A stretch of DNA of 34,734 nucleotides, taken from the NCBI GenBank assembly GCA_028825045.1, contig JAPKAY010000041.1:1-34734 (forward strand). The letters are read 5' to 3'. Position 1 is the first letter of the stretch. Each line of letters opens with the position of its first letter. The notes under the pieces were generated by a model. It ran no database searches. It worked only from the letters and a program-made list of their open reading frames with translations, and was not told the origin of the DNA. Positions 1 through 7,779 of this stretch are shown here, in pieces. A program made the position numbers and the translations under genes. Source of the DNA: Halioglobus sp. (GTDB lineage Bacteria; Pseudomonadota; Gammaproteobacteria; Pseudomonadales; Halieaceae).

Positions 1-1057
1 TGAGCCACAAATCATCCCAGTTTTGAGCGACGGCAGGCTGTGGCTGGGCTAGAAAGAACAAGGGTAGCAACGACAACAGCCAGCCGCGACGAAACAGTCC
101 CAGCGCCAGGGGGAGTAGTGCGAGGATGAACAGGTAGCCCTGGTCCTCCCAGGTGTCTGCAGTTCTATCGAGCGCCAGAGTTTCTTCAGAGTCACGCAGG
201 GTATTGTCGGCGAGCAGATAGTCAATGTCTGCGTCATCAATTTGCATGTGTCGGTAACGGCCCCCGGTCGCATCGGCCAGTTGTCGCAGGTTCTTTTCGT
301 CCAGCCCGGGCAATACAATCGCGCCGTCCTTGTTCTTCACAAAACCGCCTCGTAGCATTGGAATGGGTGCTCCGGTGCTTGTGCCCACGCCCAAAATGTC
401 CAGTTGTGCATTGCTGCTCCTGAGCAACTTCTCTATTCCCTCAAGGTCCCGGTCAGAGACACCGTCAGTCACCAGCAGTATTTTGCCAGCCCGAATGCCC
501 GCTGACTGCAGCAACTCAAGACCTTGGGCGACAGCACTCACGGGCGCACTGCCGCGCAGGGGCATCATGTCAGGATGCAGCGCGGGCAACAGGTTGGCGA
601 TGGTCTGTATGTCGTCGGTAAGAGGCGTGACGATATGTGCGTCGCCGGCGTAGGCAATTAGACCGGTTTGGCCCTCACGGCGCTGTTGCAACAAATCCAG
701 TATTTTTTGTCGCGCGCGGTCCAACCGCGAAGGCTGCAGATCTGCCGATTTCATGGAATAGCTCAGGTCCAGAATTACGACCAGTGCGTCTTGTTTCTGG
801 TGAATTGGCTGGGGAATTTTCTGCCAGCTGGGACCACTGGCAGCGATGGCAGCCACTAGCCAGCCCAGGGCTACGGCGGGTAGGAGATTTCTGCCTCGCG
901 AGCCATCCGCGTCAGATACCAAAAAGGGCAGTAAATCTGGCGCGATGACCGAATGCCAGCTGCCCTGTTGACCGCGAAGCCGCCACAGTATCAGAATGAA
1001 GATCAGTGCTGGCAGCAAAGTCCACAGCCACTCTGGCCGCATGAAGTGCAGCGGCAT
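1..1057 (-). CDS. batB: BatB-like VWA-domain membrane protein, C-terminus beyond window edge
   Basis: The frame is open from an ATG at 1057 to the window edge, giving 352 residues with no stop, so the gene is cut. The N-terminus has hydrophobic segments at about residues 10-26 and 59-74. A von Willebrand factor A domain follows with a MIDAS motif D97-L-S99-Y-S101 and a later LLVTDG strand near 200. Two hydrophobic segments close the visible part near residues 315-345, ending in an AVAQ-like stretch that usually leads into a periplasmic TPR region in gammaproteobacterial BatB/BatC fusions. The ATG shares one base with the batA stop (TGATG), implying translational coupling. VWA proteins of Bat operons are thought to act in envelope stress or protein assembly with the MoxR ATPase. 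The exact role is not known. Confidence 0.9.
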   Translation of the reverse strand, partial: MPLHFMRPEWLWTLLPALIFILILWRLRGQQGSWHSVIAPDLLPFLVSDADGSRGRNLLPAVALGWLVAAIAASGPSWQKIPQPIHQKQDALVVILDLSYSMKSADLQPSRLDRARQKILDLLQQRREGQTGLIAYAGDAHIVTPLTDDIQTIANLLPALHPDMMPLRGSAPVSAVAQGLELLQSAGIRAGKILLVTDGVSDRDLEGIEKLLRSSNAQLDILGVGTSTGAPIPMLRGGFVKNKDGAIVLPGLDEKNLRQLADATGGRYRHMQIDDADIDYLLADNTLRDSEETLALDRTADTWEDQGYLFILALLPLALGLFRRGWLLSLLPLFFLAQPQPAVAQNWDDLWL

Positions 1058-2103
1058 CAGTTATCCCCCTGTGGTCGGCGCGTACCGGTTGCAGCGTTCC
1101 AGTTAAACGCCCGCAAGCAGTGTCGAAGCGCCAGCAGAAAACTGACTAGGAGTGCGCCTAGCAGAGGCAGGTAGCTTAGTGCCTGGCGTGGACGATAAGT
1201 TGTGGTGGCCTGTTCCACGGGTTCGAGTTCGTCCAGCAACTCATAGATAGTGATCAGCTCCTGTGGGTTGCGTGCACGGAAATATTCGCCGCCGGTGATA
1301 CTGGCAATTTCCTTCAGCCCGGCCTCATCCAGCTCTGCAGAAGGGTTGACCTGCCGACTGCCAAAACTGGAGCCGAACAATCCGGGTAGTGTTAGAGAGT
1401 CTGCGCCGATACCGATGGTATAGATGCGGATTCCCAGGTCGGCTGCGAGTCGAGCGGCGTCCAGTGGTTTTACGGAGCTGGCAGTGTCCTGTCCGTCGGT
1501 CAGCAGGATTAGTACACGGCTTTCGGCGGGTCGCTCCTTAAGACGTTTGACTGCCAGCCCGATCGCGTCTCCGATAGCGGTCTCTGATCCGGCGAATCCG
1601 ATTTGGGCTTCCAGCAGGAAACGTTCTACTGTGGCGGTATCAAAACTGAGCGGCGATTGTACGTAGGCGTTACTGCCGAAGAGAATTAGGCCGAGTCGAT
1701 CGCCGGCACGACGCCCAATAAATTGAGCGCCCACTTGTTTGACTGCATCTACGCGTTGAACCAATGTTTGGTTTATCTGCATGTCCTCGATCCGCATCGA
1801 ACCCGAAATGTCGACCGCTAACATAAGGTCGCGCCCGCTATTGGGTAGCTCTATCGGTTCTCCGATCCATTGCGGTCGTGCTGCCGCTGTCAGCAATAAA
1901 AGCCAAATTAGCCACAGTGAGATAAGTGGCAGAGTGCCTTCCTGTTGGGATCTGCCAACTTGTCCGCCGCCCATTTTCTGCCATTCGGAAAAGAAGGGCG
2001 CGCGTAGAGCCGGCTCCTGGTTGCTCGCCGGCGGAATGGCGCGGCGCACCAGCCAGGGAAGGGGCGCCAGCAAAAAAAACCACGGCCAGATCCACTCAAT
2101 CAC
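1057..2103 (-). CDS. batA: BatA-like VWA-domain membrane protein
   Basis: This 348-residue protein has a short N-terminal membrane segment (residues 4-19), a second at 58-74, a VWA domain and a C-terminal membrane segment near 310-328. The MIDAS metal site is visible as D98-I-S100-G-S102, with a downstream LLTDGQD strand, so metal-dependent ligand binding looks intact. Length and order fit the BatA family. The start overlaps the preceding DUF4381 stop by four bases (ATGA), and the stop overlaps the batB start by one base, so the genes are very likely one transcript. Partners in the operon are a MoxR AAA+ ATPase and a DUF58 protein, which commonly work with VWA proteins as a chaperone-like unit at the inner membrane. 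The ligand is unknown. Confidence 0.92.
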   Translation of the reverse strand: MIEWIWPWFFLLAPLPWLVRRAIPPASNQEPALRAPFFSEWQKMGGGQVGRSQQEGTLPLISLWLIWLLLLTAAARPQWIGEPIELPNSGRDLMLAVDISGSMRIEDMQINQTLVQRVDAVKQVGAQFIGRRAGDRLGLILFGSNAYVQSPLSFDTATVERFLLEAQIGFAGSETAIGDAIGLAVKRLKERPAESRVLILLTDGQDTASSVKPLDAARLAADLGIRIYTIGIGADSLTLPGLFGSSFGSRQVNPSAELDEAGLKEIASITGGEYFRARNPQELITIYELLDELEPVEQATTTYRPRQALSYLPLLGALLVSFLLALRHCLRAFNWNAATGTRRPQGDN

Positions 2104-2576
2104 GACGCCACCTTATGGTGTTTTATCCAGTGGTGAGCTGCACGATGTACCTGTGCAAGATCAATCTCAGGATTGATCTTTTGGTAGATCGCCTCCGCGT
2201 ATGAAGGTTGGAAAGACTCGCCCCCAGTAGCGCTGTGATTGAGAAAATTTCGCCAGGCTTCGCCGTACTGGGGAGCAATGTCCTGCCGCGAGTAGGCAAC
2301 CAGGGCAACGCTCTTTAGCAGCGCGTTAATGTGACTTAAATGTTCACGATGGTCATCCGGTTGATCGAATTCAATTTGCAGCGACTGCAATTGCTGTAAC
2401 GCGCGACGCCGGTAAGCACCTTTGCGATAGCGCCGCACAACCCAGTAGGCGAGGGCAGCTATCGCTAGTAACATCACCAGCGCCAGCACCCACCACCCGG
2501 GTGCTGGTGGCCACCAGCCGATTAACTCAGGTGACCGCAGGGGCTGCAAATCGGCCAGGGGGTCTTGCGGGTTCAT
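2100..2576 (-). CDS. DUF4381 membrane protein of the bat operon
   Basis: This is a 158-residue protein. The N-terminal PLRSPELIGWWPPAPGWW stretch is followed by one strong transmembrane helix (about residues 28-48, ending in VVRRYRK) and a soluble helical C-terminal domain. That arrangement and the position between DUF58 and batA are characteristic of DUF4381 proteins. Both ends overlap neighbours by four bases (ATGA), so translation is probably coupled. Its biochemical role is not established. By context it is a membrane anchor or assembly partner of the MoxR-Bat complex. Confidence 0.85.
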   Translation of the reverse strand: MNPQDPLADLQPLRSPELIGWWPPAPGWWVLALVMLLAIAALAYWVVRRYRKGAYRRRALQQLQSLQIEFDQPDDHREHLSHINALLKSVALVAYSRQDIAPQYGEAWRNFLNHSATGGESFQPSYAEAIYQKINPEIDLAQVHRAAHHWIKHHKVAS

Positions 2577-3514
2577 CGGCGCTTGTCTCTGTAGTAGTTT
2601 TGCAACAGGCCGAATGGGGCTTGGTCAGTAGAAGCCGTTAGCAGGGGTACACCCAGACGCAGCAAGTCGTTACTCAACAGTTCATGCTGTTGTTGTAGGC
2701 GTTGTTGGTAGCGCTGCCGTAAGTTTCGATCGCCGGTGTGCAATTCACTCCGCTCATGCCCGTTAGTGACCGCGTAGGTGCCCGCTCGGGGCAGTTCAAA
2801 CTCCATGGGGTCAGCACAGGATACTGCGGTCATTTCAGTGTGCTTGGCGAGCTCAAACAGATGCTCTCGAGCCCGCCCTTGTGATGCGCCGCGGAAATCA
2901 CTCACCAGGAATAGACTGCTTCCCGGTCGAGCAATACGGCGCAGATTGGAAAGTGTATTGGCGAAACTATCCTGGTCTCCCGCTGCATTGGCGGGCAAAC
3001 TACTATTGTAATGGGTGATTTGAGACAGCAAAGCCAGTACGGTTTTGCGGCTGCGGCGCGGTCGTATTTCCTGATGTTCATGGTCATTGAACACAAGTCC
3101 GCCGACCCTGTCGCCGCCGTTGAGTGCACTCCAGGCAAACAGGCTGGCCAGTTGTGCCGCCAGTACCGATTTAAAGCAGTGGCTGGAGCCAAAGAACATA
3201 CTGCTGCGCTGGTCTACTACCACCATGACCGGTCGTTCGCGTTCCTCACGGAACAGTTTAGTATGTGCGCTTCCGGTTCGGGCCGTCACGCGCCAGTCGA
3301 TAGTGCGGATGTCATCGCCGGGTTGGTAACTGCGAACTTCCTCAAAGTCGATGCCACGCCCGCGGAAATTGGACTTATTGGGTCCGGCCAGCGTGCTCAG
3401 CGCTCTGGTTCTGCGACCCAGTTGCAACTGCTTCGCCGGAAAGCGCAGCGCAATGAGCTCATTCAAATCGGCATAGGCGCCGCGGGCGGGGGTGTTAACG
3501 TCAGTCAGCTGCAT
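2573..3514 (-). CDS. DUF58 domain-containing protein
   Basis: This 313-residue protein carries the DUF58 signature: GRGIDFEEVRSYQPGDDIR is followed directly by TIDWRVTARTG and then KLFREERERPVMVVVD, which begins a degenerate VWA-like fold (D..S.SM-type strand, VDQRSSM). Family members without membrane segments, like this one, are encoded beside MoxR ATPases and are thought to bridge the ATPase to VWA proteins. The gene lies eight bases after moxR and overlaps the next gene by four. The start at 3514 leaves the conserved N-terminal region intact. Confidence 0.92.
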   Translation of the reverse strand: MQLTDVNTPARGAYADLNELIALRFPAKQLQLGRRTRALSTLAGPNKSNFRGRGIDFEEVRSYQPGDDIRTIDWRVTARTGSAHTKLFREERERPVMVVVDQRSSMFFGSSHCFKSVLAAQLASLFAWSALNGGDRVGGLVFNDHEHQEIRPRRSRKTVLALLSQITHYNSSLPANAAGDQDSFANTLSNLRRIARPGSSLFLVSDFRGASQGRAREHLFELAKHTEMTAVSCADPMEFELPRAGTYAVTNGHERSELHTGDRNLRQRYQQRLQQQHELLSNDLLRLGVPLLTASTDQAPFGLLQNYYRDKRR

Positions 3515-3522
3515 TACCGGTC

Positions 3523-4479
3523 TCAGCCCACAGGCACTAGCGACAGCAGTTCCTGAATGACCTGATCGGGTGTCACGCCGTTGGCCTCGGCTTCGAACGT
3601 CAATATTAGCCGGTGACGCAATACATCTGCCGTTACCGCCTGGATGTCATCCGGACTGACGAAATCCCGGCCTTTAAGCCAAGCGTGCGCACGGGAGCAA
3701 CGGTCTAGCGCAATGGTGGCGCGCGGACTGCCCCCGTATTCGATCCACCCGGCCAATGTTTCGCTGTAAGGTGCCGGAGATCGGGTGGCCATGACCAATT
3801 GCACCATGTACGTTTCGACCGCCTCGGACATGTGCAATGCCAGGATCTCCTGGCGGGCTGCGAAAATGGCAGCCTGCGGTAGTGGCGAGGATGCTTTTTC
3901 CAGTCCACTGCGGGCCTCATTGCGGGTCAATCGTAGAATTTCTGTCTCTGCAGCCGTGTCGGGATAATCGACGTTTACGTGCAGCAAAAAGCGATCCAGT
4001 TGTGCTTCTGGTAGCGGGTAAGTCCCCTCCTGTTCAATGGGGTTTTGTGTGGCCATAACCAGGAATAATTCGGGCAGGCTGTAAGTCTGGCTGCCTACGC
4101 TGACCTGGCGCTCTGCCATCGCCTCCAATAGTGCGGATTGAACTTTGGCCGGCGCGCGATTGATCTCATCCGCCAGTACGAGGTTGTGAAAAACCGGGCC
4201 CTGCTGAAAGTGGAAGCTGGCTTCCTGTGGCCGGTAAATTTCCGTACCGGTAACATCTCCGGGAAGCAAGTCGGGGGTGAACTGAATTCGGTGAAAGCTT
4301 CCTTCGAGGCCATCGGCCAATGACTTGATTGCCCGTGTCTTGGCGAGGCCGGGAGCGCCCTCCACCAGTAAATGCCCGTCTGCCAGCAAGGCGATGATGA
4401 GCCGTTGCACCAGGTGAGGCTGACCAATGATTTGGCCGCTTAGCCAATCTTCGAGTGCTTTTACATCTGCGTTTGCCAC
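3523..4479 (-). CDS. moxR: MoxR-family AAA+ ATPase
   Basis: This 318-residue AAA+ protein has a Walker A GAPGLAKT (41-48), a Walker B with ADEIN (103-107), the sensor 1 region ATQNPIEQEGTYPLPEAQLDRF (from residue 143), and a C-terminal helical lid. This is textbook MoxR architecture. The start is GTG at 4479, chosen because AGGAG lies five bases upstream. It is the first gene of the moxR-DUF58-DUF4381-batA-batB operon. MoxR ATPases act as chaperones that mature or insert metal cofactors into, or remodel, partner proteins, together with VWA proteins. The client here is unknown. Confidence 0.95.
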   Translation of the reverse strand: MANADVKALEDWLSGQIIGQPHLVQRLIIALLADGHLLVEGAPGLAKTRAIKSLADGLEGSFHRIQFTPDLLPGDVTGTEIYRPQEASFHFQQGPVFHNLVLADEINRAPAKVQSALLEAMAERQVSVGSQTYSLPELFLVMATQNPIEQEGTYPLPEAQLDRFLLHVNVDYPDTAAETEILRLTRNEARSGLEKASSPLPQAAIFAARQEILALHMSEAVETYMVQLVMATRSPAPYSETLAGWIEYGGSPRATIALDRCSRAHAWLKGRDFVSPDDIQAVTADVLRHRLILTFEAEANGVTPDQVIQELLSLVPVG

Positions 4480-4899
4480 GAATTCTCCTGTGGAATTGAT
4501 TAATGAAGCCTGAGTCTTCTGCCCGCGTCGCTATTCGGACAGGAACGCATTGTAACTAAAGATAGCAATGCGTCCAGTGTGTCAGTGTTTGGATTTTACT
4601 ATTGTGATTGGTGTGACTGACTGTCGGCCCAATAGTTCCTTTGCGTAATGCTTGCTGAGCGTGCTGCGATTCACTCAGCCAGGGCTTGCCGCACTGGAAA
4701 CAGCATCGTAATGGATAGAAGTAGATGGGAAGCTCAGGCAGGGTTTTTACTGGAGCGGTGGCAGTAGAATCTGGTGCAATGACAAACGCTATCCAAGCCT
4801 GGCTTTGCCATACTGGCAATGGCGAACCGAGAATAGTGGTCTCTCGCGCAGTAAACTGCGCGAGGCATGGCTAAATCGAACGAACGGTAGGGAGAGTCG
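4480..4899. other. Non-coding stretch between moxR and rmf
   Basis: No convincing gene on either strand. It must contain the moxR promoter. A short inverted repeat with arms ACGCATTG (4545-4552) and CAATGCGT (4566-4573) lies 66-94 bases before the moxR start and could be an operator. A hairpin beyond rmf lies at 4843-4864 and is listed separately. Confidence 0.5.
4843..4864 (-). terminator. Perfect 9-bp hairpin downstream of rmf
   Basis: Arms CTCGCGCAG (4843-4851) and CTGCGCGAG (4856-4864) enclose a four-base loop, 36 bases past the rmf stop. There is no T-run behind it on the minus strand, so it may be a 3'-end stabiliser or Rho-assisted terminator rather than a classical intrinsic terminator. 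Confidence 0.45.
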
Positions 4900-5103
4900 T
4901 CAGAGCGCGCGTAATTTGTGTACCCCAGAAACACCGGTGAGGCCATCCCATTGGTCGCTGCGACCTTCACGCCACCCCGATACCCAATTGTGCCGGTGTT
5001 CTTCCTCTACGTGAGGGCAAAAATCGATGCTTCGCCCCGCAATACCGGCCTGGTAGCCCTTGTCGAATGCTCTGGAATTCATATCGCGCTTCTGTCTTCT
5101 CAT
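4900..5103 (-). CDS. rmf: Ribosome modulation factor
   Basis: This 67-residue basic protein matches the RMF family closely: it begins MRRQKRD, followed by GYQAGIAGRS, a CP pair and the GWREGRSDQ stretch. RMF drives dimerisation of 70S ribosomes into inactive 100S particles in stationary phase or starvation, binding near the 16S rRNA 3' end. The ATG at 5103 was chosen because MRRQKRD aligns with the usual start. An in-frame ATG 11 codons upstream would add unrelated residues. The E. coli protein has 55 residues, so this one carries about 12 extra at the C-terminus (ending VSGVHKLRAL). The gene stands alone with its own promoter. The ribosome-binding site is weak (a G-run eight bases upstream). 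Confidence 0.92.
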   Translation of the reverse strand: MRRQKRDMNSRAFDKGYQAGIAGRSIDFCPHVEEEHRHNWVSGWREGRSDQWDGLTGVSGVHKLRAL

Positions 5104-5441
5104 AGAGTGTGCCCCCGTGGCAGACTGGGCCACCATAGGATCGCGAGATGGTTCGCTGACGCCCCTGGTACCCTGTTAAATAGTGATGCTTGCCTTTATA
5201 GGCCCATCACTTGACCTGTGAAGGCGGTGATAGGCTTGTCTTCTATAAAACCAAATACCCGGTTACAAGTCGACTATCGTTTTGGTCTTAGTACGGGTCG
5301 TCATATAACCAATTTGTGAATTATTACCATTTTTCGAATCATCGTTTACCGCGATCATCGCTAGAATGACGGCGCTGCCAGCCAGGCTGTTCTTTGTGGT
5401 CGTCCAGCTGTTCAAAATTTGACCAATCGACAGGATCAGAT
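5104..5441. other. Intergenic region between divergent rmf and yjdM
   Basis: The stretch holds the rmf leader (about 85 bases) and promoter on the minus strand (separate entry) and the upstream region of the yjdM gene on the plus strand, where no strong promoter pair was recognised. Short open frames here have no coding character. Confidence 0.45.
5182..5222 (-). promoter_or_regulatory. rmf promoter within a 30-bp inverted repeat
   Basis: On the minus strand, TTCACA (5217-5222, five of six matches to -35) is spaced 16 bases from TATAAA (5195-5200, five of six matches to -10), predicting a start near 5188. The -10 sits at the centre of an inverted repeat: AGTGATG (5182-5188) with CATCACT (5205-5211), and inside it GCC/GGC flanking the TTTATA core. 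The symmetry around the -10 suggests a repressor or other regulator site. Confidence 0.6.
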
Positions 5442-5786
5442 ATGAATAAATTGCCACCATGCCCACAATGTGACTCCGAATTCACCTACGAGGACCGCAA
5501 TTTATATGTGTGTCCGGAGTGCGCGAACGAGTGGCTTCCGGGCGCTGTGGAAGAGGGTGATGAACCTTCCTCAGTCAAGGACGCCAACGGTAACCTTCTG
5601 GAGGACGGTGACTCTGTTACCGTGATAAAAGATTTAAAGGTAAAGGGCTCGTCTTCGGTGGTGAAGGTGGGTACACGGGTAAAGAATATCCGTCTGGTGG
5701 ACGGCGATCACAATATTGATTGCAAGATCGACGGTATTGGGGCGATGAAGCTAAAATCAGAATTCGTAAAGAAAGTGCCGAAGTAA
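5442..5786 (+). CDS. yjdM: YjdM/PhnA-type zinc-ribbon protein
   Basis: This 114-residue protein has an N-terminal zinc ribbon, [12 protein letters not shown] then CPECANEW (four Cys), followed by the highly conserved [24 protein letters not shown] and [19 protein letters not shown] blocks of the PhnA/YjdM family. Start ATG 5442 has AGGA six bases before it. An upstream in-frame codon at 5394 would add residues before the conserved start. The E. coli gene was named for its position near phosphonate genes, but the family is not needed for phosphonate use and its function is unresolved. It stands alone here, with no phn genes nearby. Confidence 0.93.
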   Translation: MNKLPPCPQCDSEFTYEDRNLYVCPECANEWLPGAVEEGDEPSSVKDANGNLLEDGDSVTVIKDLKVKGSSSVVKVGTRVKNIRLVDGDHNIDCKIDGIGAMKLKSEFVKKVPK

Positions 5787-5965
5787 ATCCCTTTATGCTC
5801 CAATCAATTAGCGCCAACCGGAGATAAGTGCGCGTTCAATTCCAGGGCTATTGTTCAAGAGAACTAGTCGAAGGTGGCTTGGCTGCGACGCTATAAGTCA
5901 CTTAATGATCCGCGTGTGCAAAATATAAATGATCGCCCAAGCTGCGGTATGTCGTTGATAACTCC

Positions 5966-5990
5966 CGCAAGGTTGGACCTGTACCTTGCG
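5966..5990 (-). terminator. Hairpin downstream of the long-chain acyl-CoA synthetase
   Basis: Perfect 8-bp arms CGCAAGGT (5966-5973) and ACCTTGCG (5983-5990) with a nine-base loop lie 23 bases beyond the stop of the minus-strand ligase gene. There is no clear T-run, so terminator activity is inferred only from the position. Confidence 0.4.
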
Positions 5991-6012
5991 TGCTGACAGC
6001 GTCTTGGCCCGC

Positions 6013-7686
6013 TTAATCCGGCCAGATTACCTTCGAACCGGATGCATACCATTTGTCCAAGAACGGACCGTAGGCGGATTCCACCACGTTACGCTTGATC
6101 TTCAAGGTTGGCGTGAGGAAGTCATTGGCGGTATCCCAATCTTCCCTGACAACGGCCAGAAACTGTACTTTTTCATATTCCTCAACCCGTTCATTCACTG
6201 ACGTGAGCAGAGCTTCCAGTTTTGGAGTGAGTTGCTGGCGAAAGCTCTCCTGGTCCAGTTTATCTTTCAGTTCCTCCGCAAGCTGCACCGTCGCATAACT
6301 GGCAGGGCGACCGGGACCTGATACACATGAGAGCTCTATATGGCTATCTGCGTTGAGCAGATTTTCAATGGGTGCGGGGGCGACATACTTACCCTTACTG
6401 GTTTTGAAGATTTCCTTCAATCGACCGGTAATTCGCAGCAGCCCGGCTGCTGAATAATCCCCACGATCACCCGTGCGGAAAAATCCGTCGGCGGTATAAC
6501 ATTCAGCGGTGAGATCCGGGGCCTTGTAATAGCCGAGCATGTCACCCGGAGACTTGATTTGTATCTCACCATCTTCGCTGATACGCGTCTCAACGCCGTC
6601 GCAGGGTACCCCGACATAGCCCGCCCGTCGTAGCGCAGGGGTAGACATGTGGGAATAGGCAAAGTCCTCACTCATGCCATAGCCTTCCAGCACATGCAGT
6701 CCCAGCTTGTTATACCATTCAATGAGTTCAGCAGGAATGGGAGCTGAGCCACTTCCGGCCAAGCGCACATGGGCAAGTCCCAGACCCTTAAGCACTTTCC
6801 GTCGGACTATTCCGCGAACAATGGGAATGGATAACAGTCGTTGCAGACGCTTCTCGGGAAATTTTTGAAACACGCCAAGTTGAAACTTAAGCCACAATCG
6901 CGGTACCGACAAGAACAGCGTGGCGTCAGCCCGTCGTAAGTCTTGCAGGAATGTATCCAGGTTTTCGGCGAAATAAATATGGGTGCCGGCAAAAAATGAG
7001 CCGCATTCGACGACTGCACGTTCCATGACGTGAGCTAGCGGTAAGTAGGACAAAACTCGATCTTTGTCGGTGATGCCGAACTCCCTGACGGAAGCCCGGG
7101 TTGGAGCTGAGGCGGATGCAAAAGTGTGCATAACCCCTTTCGGGCGCCCGGTACTTCCCGATGTGTAGCACATCAGCGCGAGCTGGTCGCCGGGAGGGGA
7201 GGGGTTGTCGGTAATGGGATTGTATCGAGTAATGATGTCGTCCCAGTGGGCGTAGTCTGTTTTGGGTGCTAGCGGCAGGGCGATTTTTTCCAGGCCGTCG
7301 GGAATGCCGACTTTAATTTCGTCCCAATCATCCAGCTTCCCAATAAAGATAAGGCGGGATTCAGAATGCTCAAGAATGTACGTTACGGTTTCCGCATTCA
7401 GTGTCGGGTACAAAGCGACAGTGGCGTGTCCCGCCATCCAGATCGCCAGGTCACACATGACGAAGTGCGCGCAGTTTTTCGACAGCAAGGCGATGTGGCT
7501 GTTCGCGGGGAGTGCCAGCGAGCGTAGATGAGCGGCCATTCTGCGCACCTCGTTCATGGTCTCGGCCCAGGTGTAGTCCGTAACCTCGCCGTTGCCTATC
7601 GGCTGGGTCATGTAAACCCGATCCGGGCAGTTGGCCTCCCACTCGTAGACGGCATCTAACAGAAATTTGTCTTTTGTATCGGTCAT
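6013..7686 (-). CDS. Long-chain acyl-CoA synthetase (AMP-forming)
   Basis: This 557-residue protein belongs to the ANL (adenylate-forming) superfamily. The phosphate-binding loop YTSGSTGRPKG is at 174-184, the A5 motif is GYGMSED near 345, TGDRGDY is the A7 aspartate motif, and GRLKEIFKTSKGKYVAP is the hinge and A8 region typical of bacterial long-chain/FadD15-type enzymes. It would activate fatty or other hydrophobic carboxylic acids with ATP and CoA in the cytosol. It lies 93 bases after glcF on the same strand, but nothing links it to glycolate. It fits better with the P450s and other ligases of the window. Substrate chain length cannot be read from the sequence. Confidence 0.9.
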   Translation of the reverse strand: MTDTKDKFLLDAVYEWEANCPDRVYMTQPIGNGEVTDYTWAETMNEVRRMAAHLRSLALPANSHIALLSKNCAHFVMCDLAIWMAGHATVALYPTLNAETVTYILEHSESRLIFIGKLDDWDEIKVGIPDGLEKIALPLAPKTDYAHWDDIITRYNPITDNPSPPGDQLALMCYTSGSTGRPKGVMHTFASASAPTRASVREFGITDKDRVLSYLPLAHVMERAVVECGSFFAGTHIYFAENLDTFLQDLRRADATLFLSVPRLWLKFQLGVFQKFPEKRLQRLLSIPIVRGIVRRKVLKGLGLAHVRLAGSGSAPIPAELIEWYNKLGLHVLEGYGMSEDFAYSHMSTPALRRAGYVGVPCDGVETRISEDGEIQIKSPGDMLGYYKAPDLTAECYTADGFFRTGDRGDYSAAGLLRITGRLKEIFKTSKGKYVAPAPIENLLNADSHIELSCVSGPGRPASYATVQLAEELKDKLDQESFRQQLTPKLEALLTSVNERVEEYEKVQFLAVVREDWDTANDFLTPTLKIKRNVVESAYGPFLDKWYASGSKVIWPD

Positions 7687-7779
7687 TAGTTGCTCTTTAA
7701 GGGGGAGAATAGGCTGGAAGGAATATAGCAGATATTAGGTTTTTCGATCAGCTATTCATTTAGCTAGCGTTAAATCTAA

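Noticed and set aside
1221..1240. GGTTCGAGTTC, resembling a tRNA T-arm
   Set aside because: Falls inside the batA coding frame and no cloverleaf can be built around it.
3011..3556. 181-codon plus-strand frame across the DUF58 gene
   Set aside because: Antisense to a clear DUF58 protein, no family features.
4556..4819. 87-codon minus-strand frame between moxR and rmf
   Set aside because: No ribosome-binding site, odd composition and no recognisable features; treated as non-coding.
5263..5466. 67-codon minus-strand frame overlapping the yjdM start
   Set aside because: Overlaps the start region of yjdM and shows no coding signature.
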